64,000 nt of DNA from Amycolatopsis sp. cg9 (GCF_041346945.1 NZ_CP166850.1:10387213-10451212); one strand, 5' to 3'; positions 51,419-59,653 are shown, numbered from the stretch's first letter. The notes: generated from the sequence alone by a model not told the origin. Program-made: numbers and translations.

Positions 51419-53725
51419 TCAGAGGAACATCGGGAACGGGTTGAGCCGCTCGTACGGCGTCGGCGTCTCGAGCCTGCCCAGCGCGACCGGCACGTCGAAC
51501 AGCCGGCCGGGGGCGAACCGGGCCCAGAAGGGGCGCAGGCCCGGGACGAGCACCTTGACCACGGGGATCCCGACGTCCGGGCGCGTCTGGTCGAGCACCA
51601 GCAGTTCCAGGCCCGCGCGGTCGAACACCCGCCCCAGCGCCTCGACGTCGTCGCGGACGTCGGGCCGGTTGACGAACGGGAAGTCCGCGGCGGTCCGCAT
51701 CCGCTGCCCCGCCGCCGGCCGCAGGTACGGCTGGTTGGCGACGGTCGCGTAGGCGAGCCAGCGCCGCGCGTCCGGGTCGTCGAGCCCGTGGCCGCCTTCC
51801 TGCACGACCGGCAGCATCTGGTTGAGCTCGGTCACCGCGCGGCGCACCGCGATCCGCGGGTCCAGGTGCGCGCCGAAACCCATCATGATGTCTTCGTGCG
51901 GGCCGTCGGTCCGCCGCGAAAGCGCGACGGTCACCGGGACCCCCAGGTCGGAGGTCACGTCGAGGACCCACAGCTCGCGGCCGATCGCCGCGTAGTTGCC
52001 CGCCATCTCCTCCAGCCACGCGTCGGCGAAGGACGCGAGGTCGACCCCCGGCACCGGCGTCCGGTTGTACCACCACAGCGCCACGGCGTCGCGTTCGACG
52101 AGTTCGAGCGCGCCCTGCAGGATCGCGTCCTCCAGGCTGCTGCCCGCCGCCGCGCCGTTCGAGTCGGCGCGCACCCCGCGCGCCGCGCTCTCCCGCGGGG
52201 TCCCGTAGTACAGGTAGGACGTCGGCAGCAGGCGGCGGCGCCCGGACGGCGACCACACCGGCGTCCAGTCGGTGCGGGCCGCCGGGTCGAACGGCTCGGG
52301 GACGTGCTGGAAGTCGGCGTGCGCGCGGTTCCAGGCAAGGCGGTCGACGTACTGCCGGCCGGCGAAGAGCATGCAGGCGTTGGGGTGGACGGCTTCCTCG
52401 CCCAGCTCGTCGTAGGAGCCGCGGATGCGCAGCTCGTCGCCCTGGAAGTTGCCGGAGAACCGTTCCGCCGCCTCGCAGAGCGCGCTGACCTCCGCGTCGA
52501 GCGGGCTGACGCCCTTGCCGCCGTTCTCGCAGCGCAGCCCGGCGCGCAGCGCGGCCATCCCGGTGATGCCGCGGGCGACGTTGGGCCCGGAGCGGTAGGC
52601 GTTGGCGAACGGCGGCGCGGCCGGGTCCGGCTGGATCTCCTTGATGATCCCGGTGACCGGGCTGATCAGGTGCCGGTGCCGTTCGAGCATCTGCGACGGC
52701 GTGGCCGTGCGGTGCCCGCCGCCCCCGGTGGTCGCCTTCTTGGCCGGCCGCAGCGTCACCGGGCGGACCGAACGCCACGCGACCTGCCACGGGTCGCCGC
52801 AGCCGGGGCACTGCGGCCGGCGGCGCAGCTCGTGCAGCCGGCCCTGCAGGTCCAGCGTGTCGAGCGTCCAGACGCACTGCTGGCCGTGGTAGCGGTACCC
52901 GGCCACCCACTTGGCCGCCTCCAGCGCGACGAGGTGCGCCGCGGCCGAGGTCAGCGGCGGCAACGCCGGCATCGGGCGGCGCGCCGGCCCGGCGTGGCCC
53001 AGCTCCTCCTGCACGCACGCCTCGGCGTGCCGGTGGCCCCACAGCCGGTGGGTCAGGCAGTGCCAGCAGGCGCCGGCCGGCTGCAGCACCGGGCCGATCC
53101 ACACCTGGGCGCCGAACGGGCGCGCCAGGAGCCACGGCCGCCCGGCCCGCCGGTGTTCGGCGTCGACCACGGCCAGCCGCGGGTCGAGGTAGTCGGCGCA
53201 CAGCACGACCGAGAGATCGGCGGCACCCTCGTCCGCGCGCACCACCCCGAGCCCGGCACCGGCGAGCGCCCGCTCGACCGCACCGGGGTCGACCCCGTCG
53301 GCGCTGTCGCCGACCGCCGTCAGCCGCACGGTGCCCTGCCGTGCGGCCACGAGGTCGGCGTCCACGCCGCACGCGTCCCAATAGGCCAGCGCGCGTTCGT
53401 CGCCGAGCCGGTCTTCGTCGCTCTGGCTGCGCAACGTCACCAGCCCGGCGTCGACCAGTTGCGCCAGCAGCGCGGCGACCTCCTCCGGGGCCATGCCACC
53501 GGGCCGGTCCCGCAGGAGCCGGTCCAGGTCGTGCTTGCCGTCCAGGAGCGCCGCGAGCGACTCGATCTTCGCCCCGCGCATCGCGATCACGCCCTGCTCG
53601 GAGAACAGGTACGCCCCTTTGCCCGCCCTGACCTCGGCTCGCAGGTGGCGGCGGAAGGCCGGGGCCCGCGTCGGGGTCGCGCCGCCGTCTTCCGGGACCC
53701 GTGCGTTGACAGCTGTCGTGCGCAT
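51419..53725 (-). CDS. TOMM synthetase: leader-binding/ThiF-like domain fused to YcaO cyclodehydratase
   Basis: A 768-residue fused enzyme. The first 340 residues are a ThiF-like, leader-peptide-binding domain with a zinc site made of C220/C223 (GACWHCLTHRLW) and C306/C309 (RPQCPGCGDPW). The YcaO domain follows: EVSALCEAAERFSG (E418, E421, R422), then AILQGALELVERDAVALWW (E541, E544, D546), the ATP/Mg-binding acids of YcaO enzymes. The end NPFPMFL is a degenerate PxPxP tail. It turns Cys, Ser or Thr of a precursor into azolines using ATP. ATG at 53725. Two AACGCA repeats lie about 100 bp upstream. No precursor gene lies next to it; a candidate is at 46230-46406. Confidence 0.92.
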   Translation of the reverse strand: MRTTAVNARVPEDGGATPTRAPAFRRHLRAEVRAGKGAYLFSEQGVIAMRGAKIESLAALLDGKHDLDRLLRDRPGGMAPEEVAALLAQLVDAGLVTLRSQSDEDRLGDERALAYWDACGVDADLVAARQGTVRLTAVGDSADGVDPGAVERALAGAGLGVVRADEGAADLSVVLCADYLDPRLAVVDAEHRRAGRPWLLARPFGAQVWIGPVLQPAGACWHCLTHRLWGHRHAEACVQEELGHAGPARRPMPALPPLTSAAAHLVALEAAKWVAGYRYHGQQCVWTLDTLDLQGRLHELRRRPQCPGCGDPWQVAWRSVRPVTLRPAKKATTGGGGHRTATPSQMLERHRHLISPVTGIIKEIQPDPAAPPFANAYRSGPNVARGITGMAALRAGLRCENGGKGVSPLDAEVSALCEAAERFSGNFQGDELRIRGSYDELGEEAVHPNACMLFAGRQYVDRLAWNRAHADFQHVPEPFDPAARTDWTPVWSPSGRRRLLPTSYLYYGTPRESAARGVRADSNGAAAGSSLEDAILQGALELVERDAVALWWYNRTPVPGVDLASFADAWLEEMAGNYAAIGRELWVLDVTSDLGVPVTVALSRRTDGPHEDIMMGFGAHLDPRIAVRRAVTELNQMLPVVQEGGHGLDDPDARRWLAYATVANQPYLRPAAGQRMRTAADFPFVNRPDVRDDVEALGRVFDRAGLELLVLDQTRPDVGIPVVKVLVPGLRPFWARFAPGRLFDVPVALGRLETPTPYERLNPFPMFL

Positions 53726-53822
53726 GGGCTCTCCTGCCGGTAGCCGGGTGGGGCGGGACGAGAACTTGAATCCTGCTCCACGCGAGGTCTACTCAGCCAG
53801 TGCGGCAAACACGGAGAAGTCA

Positions 53823-53854
53823 TGCAAAACGCATGGGTTGACATGGGAAACGCA
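53823..53854. promoter_or_regulatory. Direct repeats upstream of the YcaO gene
   Basis: TGCAAAACGCA (53823-53833) and TGGGAAACGCA (53844-53854) are direct repeats 21 bp apart, about 100 bp before the YcaO start and divergent to HxlR copy 2. They share the core AACGCA with the repeats before AraC1/SARP and with the site before the peptide gene. The 300-bp gap (53726-54025) shows no gene. TTGACA at 53838-53843 lies between the repeats but without a matching -10 on the plus strand. Confidence 0.6.
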
Positions 53855-54025
53855 TGGTGGGCCGGTGCGGGACTCACTGGCCGCGCACCGCGCTGAACCG
53901 TCACCGTAGACAGCGACGCCCGCGGCGGATTGGTGCGTCACGGGGCACCGTATCCGACCTCGCGGCCCTGCGCGATTCGGGGGTGGTGCCCGATCTGGCA
54001 CCCCGAGACAAGTGAGGACCCGAGT

Positions 54026-54718
54026 ATGCCTACCTCTGCTCGCACCTACGGACAGTTCTGCGGCCTGGCCCGGGCGCTCGAGATCGTCGGCGAGCGCTGG
54101 TCGCTGCTCGTCGTCCGTGACCTCATGCTCGGCCCGAAGCGGTTCACCGACCTGCAGCGCACCCTGCCGCGCATCCCGGTGAGCATCCTGACTTCGCGGC
54201 TCAACGAGCTCGAAGAGTCGGGTGTGGTCCGGCGCCGCGTGCTGTCGCAGCTGGACGGCGGCATCGTCTACGAGCTCACCGAGTACGGCACCGAGCTCGA
54301 CCACATCGTGCTCGACCTCGGCCTGTGGGGCTCGCGGTCGCTGACCTACCCGAAGCCGGACGAGGTCTTCACGCTCGACACCGCGATCATCTCGCTCTAC
54401 ACGACCTTCCAGGAGGAGGCCGCCACGGGCGTGCACGTCAACTACGAGCTGCACCACCCCGGCGACATGGTCGTGCACGCGATGGTCGACGACGGCGCGC
54501 TCAAGGCGTCCGCGGGCGCGCTGCCCGCCGCCGACCTGGTGATCGAGCCGCAGGGGCCGGCGCTGCTGGACCTGCTGAACGGCAACCTGTCGGCGCCGGA
54601 CGCGATCGCCAGCGGCAAGGTCCGCGTCGAGGGCGACCCGGCGCACCTGGATCTGTTCACCCGCCTGTTCCGCGTCCCGCCCGCGCCCGACCGCCCGACC
54701 GGCCTCGTCGCGCACTGA
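54026..54718 (+). CDS. HxlR-family regulator with C-terminal SCP2-like domain, copy 2
   Basis: A 230-residue regulator with the same two parts as 38216-38914: an HxlR winged helix (YGQFCGLARALEIVGERWSL, LQRTLPRIPVSILTSRLNEL) and an SCP2-like C-terminal half (VNYELHHPGDMVVHAMVDDG, LLDLLNGNLSAPDAI). ATG at 54026 has GAGGA upstream. It is divergent from the YcaO gene and shares the operator-bearing gap with it, so it is a candidate repressor or activator of the TOMM operon. Its sibling stands beside the SARP gene, which further ties the two ends of the regulatory region. Confidence 0.88.
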   Translation: MPTSARTYGQFCGLARALEIVGERWSLLVVRDLMLGPKRFTDLQRTLPRIPVSILTSRLNELEESGVVRRRVLSQLDGGIVYELTEYGTELDHIVLDLGLWGSRSLTYPKPDEVFTLDTAIISLYTTFQEEAATGVHVNYELHHPGDMVVHAMVDDGALKASAGALPAADLVIEPQGPALLDLLNGNLSAPDAIASGKVRVEGDPAHLDLFTRLFRVPPAPDRPTGLVAH

Positions 54719-54868
54719 CGATCCGCGCCGCGGGCCCGCCCCGCGGCGCGCACTCGGCCGACCGGCGCAGTTTCCCTGGTGGAATGCGCAATCCGGAGTA
54801 ACGGATCACGGCTCGCGGACGGCTATCGTCTACGCACACCTTTCGACTTCGGAAGACCTGGGGTTCGC

Positions 54869-55444
54869 ATGTCGACGTCCGAAATCACCCGCCCTGCCGG
54901 GTTCCTGGGCAGTCTCAACAGCCGCTACCACAACCGCGCGCTCGCGGTGTTCATGCTGGTCGTGATCGCCCACTGGGCCGAGCACATCGTCCAGGCCGTG
55001 CAGATCTACGGGCTCGGCTGGCCCACCTCGAAGGCCCGCGGCGTGCTCGGCATGCCGTTCCCGTGGCTGATCTCGCAGGAGTGGCTGCACTACGGCTACG
55101 CGCTGGTGATGCTGGTGTTCCTGTGGGTGCTGCGGCACGGCTTCGCGGGCCGCTCGCGCCAGTGGTGGAACCTCGCGCTGGGCATCCAGTTCTGGCACCA
55201 CATCGAGCACCTGCTGCTGTTCATCCAGGCGCAGAGCGGCTGGCGGCTGGCCGGGCAGAAGGTGCCCACCAGCATCATCCAGCTGCTGGTGCCGCGCGTG
55301 GAGCTGCACCTGTTCTACAACACGATCGTCACCATCCCGATGATCGTCGCGGTCATCCTGCACCGGCGCGCTTCGGCCGCCGAGCGCGAGATCACCGGCT
55401 GCTACTGCGGCGCGCCGAAGCAGCCCGAGCTCGCCGCGTCGTGA
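54869..55444 (+). CDS. Histidine-rich integral membrane protein coupled to CopC-CopD
   Basis: A 191-residue membrane protein with about four hydrophobic helices. Histidines sit within or at the edge of helices: HWAEHIVQAVQIYG, WLHYGYALVMLVFLWVLRHG and FWHHIEHLLLFIQAQ, a pattern suited to binding copper, another metal or haem. I do not recognise a named family. ATG at 54869. Its stop overlaps the GTG start of the CopC-CopD gene, so a role in copper uptake or delivery is plausible. No cysteine-based metal motif is present except the final CYCGAP near the C-terminus. Confidence 0.7.
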   Translation: MSTSEITRPAGFLGSLNSRYHNRALAVFMLVVIAHWAEHIVQAVQIYGLGWPTSKARGVLGMPFPWLISQEWLHYGYALVMLVFLWVLRHGFAGRSRQWWNLALGIQFWHHIEHLLLFIQAQSGWRLAGQKVPTSIIQLLVPRVELHLFYNTIVTIPMIVAVILHRRASAAEREITGCYCGAPKQPELAAS

Positions 55445-56769
55445 AACGCGCGCTGGCGCTGCTGGCCTTCCTGGCCGGCTGGCTGCTGCTCGGCGCCACT
55501 CCCGCTTCGGCGCACGTCGAAGTCGTCTCGTCGACCCCCGGGGACGGCGCCCGCCTCGGCGCGGCGCCGTCCCTGGTGTCGGTCACGCTGTCGGAGAACG
55601 TGGGGATCCAGCCCGGGTCCATCAAGGTCGTCGACCTCACCGGCAAGCAGGTGGACTCCGGTCCGGTGTTCCAGCCCGGCGAGGACGCCGAACAGCTCGC
55701 GGTGAAGCTCCAGCCGGGTCTGCCCGACGGCAGCTACCTGGTCGAATACGCGTTCGTGTCGGCCGACTCCCACCCGGTCCGCGGCACGTTCGCGTTCGTG
55801 GTCGGCACCGGCCCCCTGGTGACGTCGGCGGGCGCGGTGTCCGCGGCCACGGGCACCGACGGCGTCGTCGACGCGGCCTCGACGTCGGTGCGCTGGCTCG
55901 CCTACCTCGGCGTCGTCCTCCTCGGCGGCACGGCGTTCCTGGTCCTGTGCCGCCCGGCGGGCCGCACCGACCGCCGGGCCCGCCGCCTCCTCGGCACCGG
56001 CGCGGGCCTGGTCGCGGCGGCCACCGTGGCGGCCTTCGTGCTGCAGGGCCCGTACGCGGCCGGGCGGGGCATCGGCGCGGTGTCCGACACCGGGCTGCTG
56101 GCGGACACGCTGCGCGTCGCCTACGGCAAGCTGCTGCTGCTCCGGCTGGTGGCGGTGGCCGTGCTGACGCTGCTGCTGCCCCGGTTGCTGCGGCCCGGGC
56201 TGCCGGACAAGCTGCGCGCCCGCTACGAGAACCTGACGATGGTGACGGGCTTCGTCCTCCTGCTGACGTTCTCGGCCACCGGCCACCCGGTGACGGACCC
56301 GGTCATGTTCGTCTCGGTCACGGCGGACCTCGTCCACTTCGGCGCGATCGCCGTCTGGGCGGGCGGCCTGGTCCAGCTCGCCCTGTGCCTGTACCGCCCG
56401 GCCCCGGACGAAGACCTGGTCCCGGTGGCGACGCGGTTCTCCCGCATCGCGGCGGGCGCGGTGACGGCGGTCGCGATCAGCGGCGCGATCCTGGCGCTGC
56501 GGATCATGCCGACGCTGTCCGCGCTGTGGACGACCGGGTTCGGCCTGCTCGTGCTGCTGAAGATCGCCGGGCTGGCGGCGCTGCTGGCGGTGGCGAGCCG
56601 GTCGCGGGCGGCGGTCCGGCGGAGCCTGACCGAGCCGGCCGGGGGCACGACGAAGACGGTGACGGCGAACCTGCGCCGCCTGCGCGCGGCGGTGGCGATC
56701 GAGGTCCTGCTCAGCGTGGTGGTGCTGGCCTTGGCGGCCCTGCTGACGGTCACCCCGCCCGGCGGCTGA
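55441..56769 (+). CDS. CopC-CopD (YcnJ-like) copper transport protein
   Basis: A 442-residue fusion protein. A Sec signal peptide (ALALLAFLAGWLLLGATPAS) is followed directly by the mature start AHVEVVSSTPGDGARL, whose histidine is the usual copper ligand of CopC. The CopC beta domain ends with DSHPVRGTFAFVVGTG. The CopD part has about eight membrane helices (VRWLAYLGVVLLGGTAF, HFGAIAVWAGGLVQLALCL). Such proteins bring copper into the cell or periplasmic carriers. GTG at 55441 overlaps the preceding stop. With CsoR/CopA/CopZ 4 kb further, this region handles copper uptake and export. Confidence 0.9.
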   Translation: MKRALALLAFLAGWLLLGATPASAHVEVVSSTPGDGARLGAAPSLVSVTLSENVGIQPGSIKVVDLTGKQVDSGPVFQPGEDAEQLAVKLQPGLPDGSYLVEYAFVSADSHPVRGTFAFVVGTGPLVTSAGAVSAATGTDGVVDAASTSVRWLAYLGVVLLGGTAFLVLCRPAGRTDRRARRLLGTGAGLVAAATVAAFVLQGPYAAGRGIGAVSDTGLLADTLRVAYGKLLLLRLVAVAVLTLLLPRLLRPGLPDKLRARYENLTMVTGFVLLLTFSATGHPVTDPVMFVSVTADLVHFGAIAVWAGGLVQLALCLYRPAPDEDLVPVATRFSRIAAGAVTAVAISGAILALRIMPTLSALWTTGFGLLVLLKIAGLAALLAVASRSRAAVRRSLTEPAGGTTKTVTANLRRLRAAVAIEVLLSVVVLALAALLTVTPPGG

Positions 56770-56787
56770 CATGACGTCCGATCGCGC

Positions 56788-57459
56788 TCAGCTCCCGGGT
56801 CGGGGCGGGGGCACGAACGGTCCCCAGGTGAACGCCGGGAGCCAGCGGGCCGGGGCCGCGCTCCAGTCCAGGGCCGCGAGCTGGCTCACCGACCGGCGTC
56901 CGGCCAGCGCCCGGTAGAGCTCGTGGGCCGGGGCGGTCACCGACACCCCGGGCCGTCCCGGGCCCGCCGTCCAGGCCGAGCCGCCCGTCGTGCGGAGCCG
57001 GACCGGCGGCAGGCCGCGCCCGGCGATCGAGCCCGAAAAGCCGCGGACCAGCACGTCGAAGCTCGGCGCCCAGGCCAGGTGCTCGACCGGCGGCGGGACG
57101 CCGAGGGCCGCGCGCAGGTCCAGTTCGTGGGTGTAGGCGTCCATCACCAGCACTTCGCCGCTGCGCCCGCCCGCGTCGGCGAGGCGCCGGTCGAGTTCGT
57201 CGCCGATCTCGTCCCAGCGGTCGAGCAGCGCGGGGACCTCGAGCGGTCCCGGCGGCGGCAGCGTGCCGCCGTGGCGCGCGAGGACGCCCTCGGCCTTCTC
57301 GAGAACGTGGGCGAGCAGGTCCGTGACCGTCCACTTCGGACACGCCGGGACCGCGCGGCGGTGCGTGCCGGGCCGCCCGTCGAGCAGGGCGCGGACGTGA
57401 CGCCGCACCTCCGGGTAACCCACGAAGTCCGGCGCCGGGACCGGCCGGGTCGCTGTCAC
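56788..57459 (-). CDS. Maleylpyruvate isomerase-family mycothiol-dependent enzyme
   Basis: A 223-residue DinB-fold protein of the mycothiol-dependent maleylpyruvate isomerase family. KWTVTDLLAHVLEKAEGVLA has the first metal histidine and VMDAYTHELDLRAALG the second and further ligands. The C-terminal part is SCP2-like (VRLRTTGGSAWTAGP). Substrate unknown. GTG at 57459 has GAGGTGA close upstream. It converges with the CopC-CopD gene with only 18 bp between stops. Actinomycetes carry many paralogues of this family, so a role in thiol chemistry or detoxification is all that can be said. Confidence 0.8.
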   Translation of the reverse strand: MTATRPVPAPDFVGYPEVRRHVRALLDGRPGTHRRAVPACPKWTVTDLLAHVLEKAEGVLARHGGTLPPPGPLEVPALLDRWDEIGDELDRRLADAGGRSGEVLVMDAYTHELDLRAALGVPPPVEHLAWAPSFDVLVRGFSGSIAGRGLPPVRLRTTGGSAWTAGPGRPGVSVTAPAHELYRALAGRRSVSQLAALDWSAAPARWLPAFTWGPFVPPPRPGS

Positions 57460-57562
57460 GAGCTCACCTCACCCTGGCACGATCGGGGCTGTCGGACCAG
57501 TATCCCCTGGTGACGGCCTCGCGGTTCTCCTCGCGTGCCGTCGGCCGACGAGAGAGGAGGTC

Positions 57563-58288
57563 GTGACCTTGCCCACACTGTGGTCCACGTCGGCGCAGTG
57601 GGAGCTGCTACCGCCGGTGCTGCTCGCGCTCGTGCTGAGCGTCGCCATCGGGCTCGAACGCGAGGCCGGCATGAAGGCCGCCGGGCTGCGGACGCACAGC
57701 CTGGTCGGCGTCGGGTCGGCCGTGTTCATGCTGGTGTCGAAGTACGGGTTCGCCGATCTGCTCGGCCTCGACCACGTCTCGCTGGACCCGTCGCGGATCG
57801 CCGCGCAGATCGTGTCCGGCATCGGCTTCATCGGCGGCGGCCTGATCTTCGTCCGCCGGGACGCGGTCCGCGGCCTGACCACGGCGGCGACGATCTGGGT
57901 CACCGCGGCGGTCGGCACCGCGTGCGGCGCCGGGCTCCCGGTCCTCGCCGCCGGCACGACCATCGCGCACTTCGTGGTGACCCGCGGCTTCCCGCCGCTG
58001 CAGCGGTTCGTCGCGCGCCACCGGCGGCAGCCGCCGGTCCTGCAGCTGAGCTACCTCGACGGCCACGGCGTCCTGCGCGCGGCACTGGCCGCGTGCACCG
58101 GACGGGGCTGGTCGGTGCAGCACGTCGACGTCGACCACGAGTCGCTTTCCGAGGAGGGGCAACGGATCGCGGTCGTCACCCTGCGCCTCGACGGCCGCGG
58201 TGATCTCTACGACCTGGCCGCCGAACTCGCGGAACTGCCCGGCGTCCGAAGCACGTCCACCGGCGCCGGGGAACCGCTCGACGAATGA
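57563..58288 (+). CDS. MgtC/SapB-family membrane protein
   Basis: A 241-residue MgtC-type protein. The N-terminal domain has four to five membrane helices with AIGLEREAGMKAAGLRTHSL, QIVSGIGFIGGGLIFVRRD and GLTTAATIWVTAAVGTACG, all typical. The C-terminal ACT-like domain (about 150-241) is soluble. Members help survival at low magnesium and modulate the ATP synthase in pathogens; the role in soil actinomycetes is unclear. GTG at 57563 is preceded by GAGAGGAGG. It stands alone and is divergent from the DinB-like gene. Confidence 0.9.
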   Translation: MTLPTLWSTSAQWELLPPVLLALVLSVAIGLEREAGMKAAGLRTHSLVGVGSAVFMLVSKYGFADLLGLDHVSLDPSRIAAQIVSGIGFIGGGLIFVRRDAVRGLTTAATIWVTAAVGTACGAGLPVLAAGTTIAHFVVTRGFPPLQRFVARHRRQPPVLQLSYLDGHGVLRAALAACTGRGWSVQHVDVDHESLSEEGQRIAVVTLRLDGRGDLYDLAAELAELPGVRSTSTGAGEPLDE

Positions 58289-58408
58289 TCACCCGCCCGG
58301 GCAGCGCGCGGCGGCGGGTTTGCGGCACACTGGGGTGCACACCGGATTCCCCGGCACGGCAAGGAAAAGGTGCGGCCGAGGAAAAACCATCCAATTCGGA
58401 GGTGAGGC

Positions 58409-59251
58409 ATGGCCCCCGGCGGTGGCGAGGACGTGGCCCGATTCGACCTGGCGTGGCGCGGGTTCAACCGCGCACAGGTCAAGGAATACGTCGAGTGGGC
58501 CGAGGCCGAGATCCGCAGGCTCACCGCCGAACGCGACGCAGCGCGCCGGCGCGGAGCCGAGCTCGCGGAGCGGAACGGTGAGCTCCACGTGAAGATCGAC
58601 CGGATCAGCCGCACCCCGATCGCCCCGGACGCCCTCCAGGAGCGCTCGCGCCGGATGATCGAGCTGACCCGCGAAGAGGCGACCGAAATCACCGCGCGCG
58701 CAACGGAAACCGCGACGCGCATCCACCGCGAAGCGGAGGCGGAGGCCGTCCGGCTGACCGCGGAGGAACGCCGCCTGGTCGCCGAGGCGGAAGCCGAACG
58801 CGACCGGCAGCGCGCCGAGCACGAGGAACTGATGCGCGCGGCCGAGCAGCAACGCCGCGAGCTCGACGAAGCGGCGGCGCACCGCCGAGCCGAGCTGGAA
58901 GAGGACCACAAGCGCGCGATGACGGTCCGCCGCGCGGAGGCGATGCGCGAACTGGCGGACCAGGAAGCGGCCGCCCGCACGAAGGCGGACCAGCTGATCA
59001 CCGAGGCGACCCAGCGCGGAGAAGCGCTGGTCGGCGTGGCCGAACGCGAGGTCGCGGCGCTGAACGAGGTCCGCGACAAGCTGCACGCGAGCCTGACGGG
59101 CTGCCGGACGCTCCTGACGGAAGCAGCGGTGGCCCTGGACGACCGGCCGCCCCCGTTCGACCCGGAAGCGACGTTGCCGATGCCGATGTCGAAGAGAGTG
59201 CCGGTCCAGCGCCGCTCACCAGCGGACAACCTCGCCGACCCGGTCAGCTGA
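58409..59251 (+). CDS. DivIVA-like coiled-coil protein
   Basis: A 280-residue protein. Residues 1-60 contain a DivIVA-type membrane-associated start (FDLAWRGFNRAQVKEYVEWA), followed by a long coiled coil (about 30-230) rich in Glu, Ala and Arg, and a short Pro-rich end. Actinomycete proteins of this type help polar growth, cell division or anchoring of vesicles and chromosomes. ATG at 58409 with GAGGTGAGG just before it. The stop codon TGA lies in the first unit of repeat E. The function of this copy is unknown. Confidence 0.75.
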   Translation: MAPGGGEDVARFDLAWRGFNRAQVKEYVEWAEAEIRRLTAERDAARRRGAELAERNGELHVKIDRISRTPIAPDALQERSRRMIELTREEATEITARATETATRIHREAEAEAVRLTAEERRLVAEAEAERDRQRAEHEELMRAAEQQRRELDEAAAHRRAELEEDHKRAMTVRRAEAMRELADQEAAARTKADQLITEATQRGEALVGVAEREVAALNEVRDKLHASLTGCRTLLTEAAVALDDRPPPFDPEATLPMPMSKRVPVQRRSPADNLADPVS

Positions 59252-59653
59252 CGTTGACGCACGCCGTGGCTGGTGGCTTGTGGTGGGGTCGCGAATGACT
59301 CATTCGGGACCGCGCCGCCCCAGCCAGCTGACGTTGACGCACGCCGGCGCTGGCGGCTTGTGATGGGGTCGCGAATGACTCATTCGGGACCGCGCCGCCC
59401 CAGCCAGCTCACTCTGGCCCCCGCGGCAGCCGGTCGCTCATGGCGGGGTCGCCAATGACCCATTCGCGACCTCACCGACCCAGCCAGCTCACCCTGACCC
59501 CCGCGGCGGCCAACGGCTCATGGCGTGGTCGCGAATGAGTCATTCGGGACCACCAACGTCGCGAATGACTCATTCGCGACCTCGCCGACCGACCCTGACC
59601 CGCGCGGTCGCGGGCGGCTCGTGGTGGGGGTCGCCAATGACCCATTCGCGACC
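59245..59653. repeat. Family E tandem repeat array (80-bp period)
   Basis: Units start at 59245, 59325, 59405 and 59485, exactly 80 bp apart. Each has a palindromic core related to GGTCGCGAATGACTCATTCG at 59287, 59367, 59447 and 59527; two extra cores follow at 59557 and 59629. The array fills the gap of 489 bp between the DivIVA-like and CPBP genes, and its first unit supplies the TGA of the former. It lacks the layout of a CRISPR array because the cores are perfect palindromes and the spacers are also repeated. 59654-59740 is C/A-rich without further signals. Confidence 0.9.

Noticed and set aside
49923..53381. A 1152-codon minus-strand frame that would fuse the SagB gene to an upstream segment.
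   Set aside because: The upstream part is an out-of-frame shadow of the YcaO gene; a TTG with a good ribosome site at 51368 starts the real SagB protein.
53838..53843. TTGACA upstream of HxlR2 as a -35 promoter element.
   Set aside because: No reasonable -10 hexamer follows at 16-19 bp on the plus strand, and the hexamer lies between the two direct repeats, so it may be chance.
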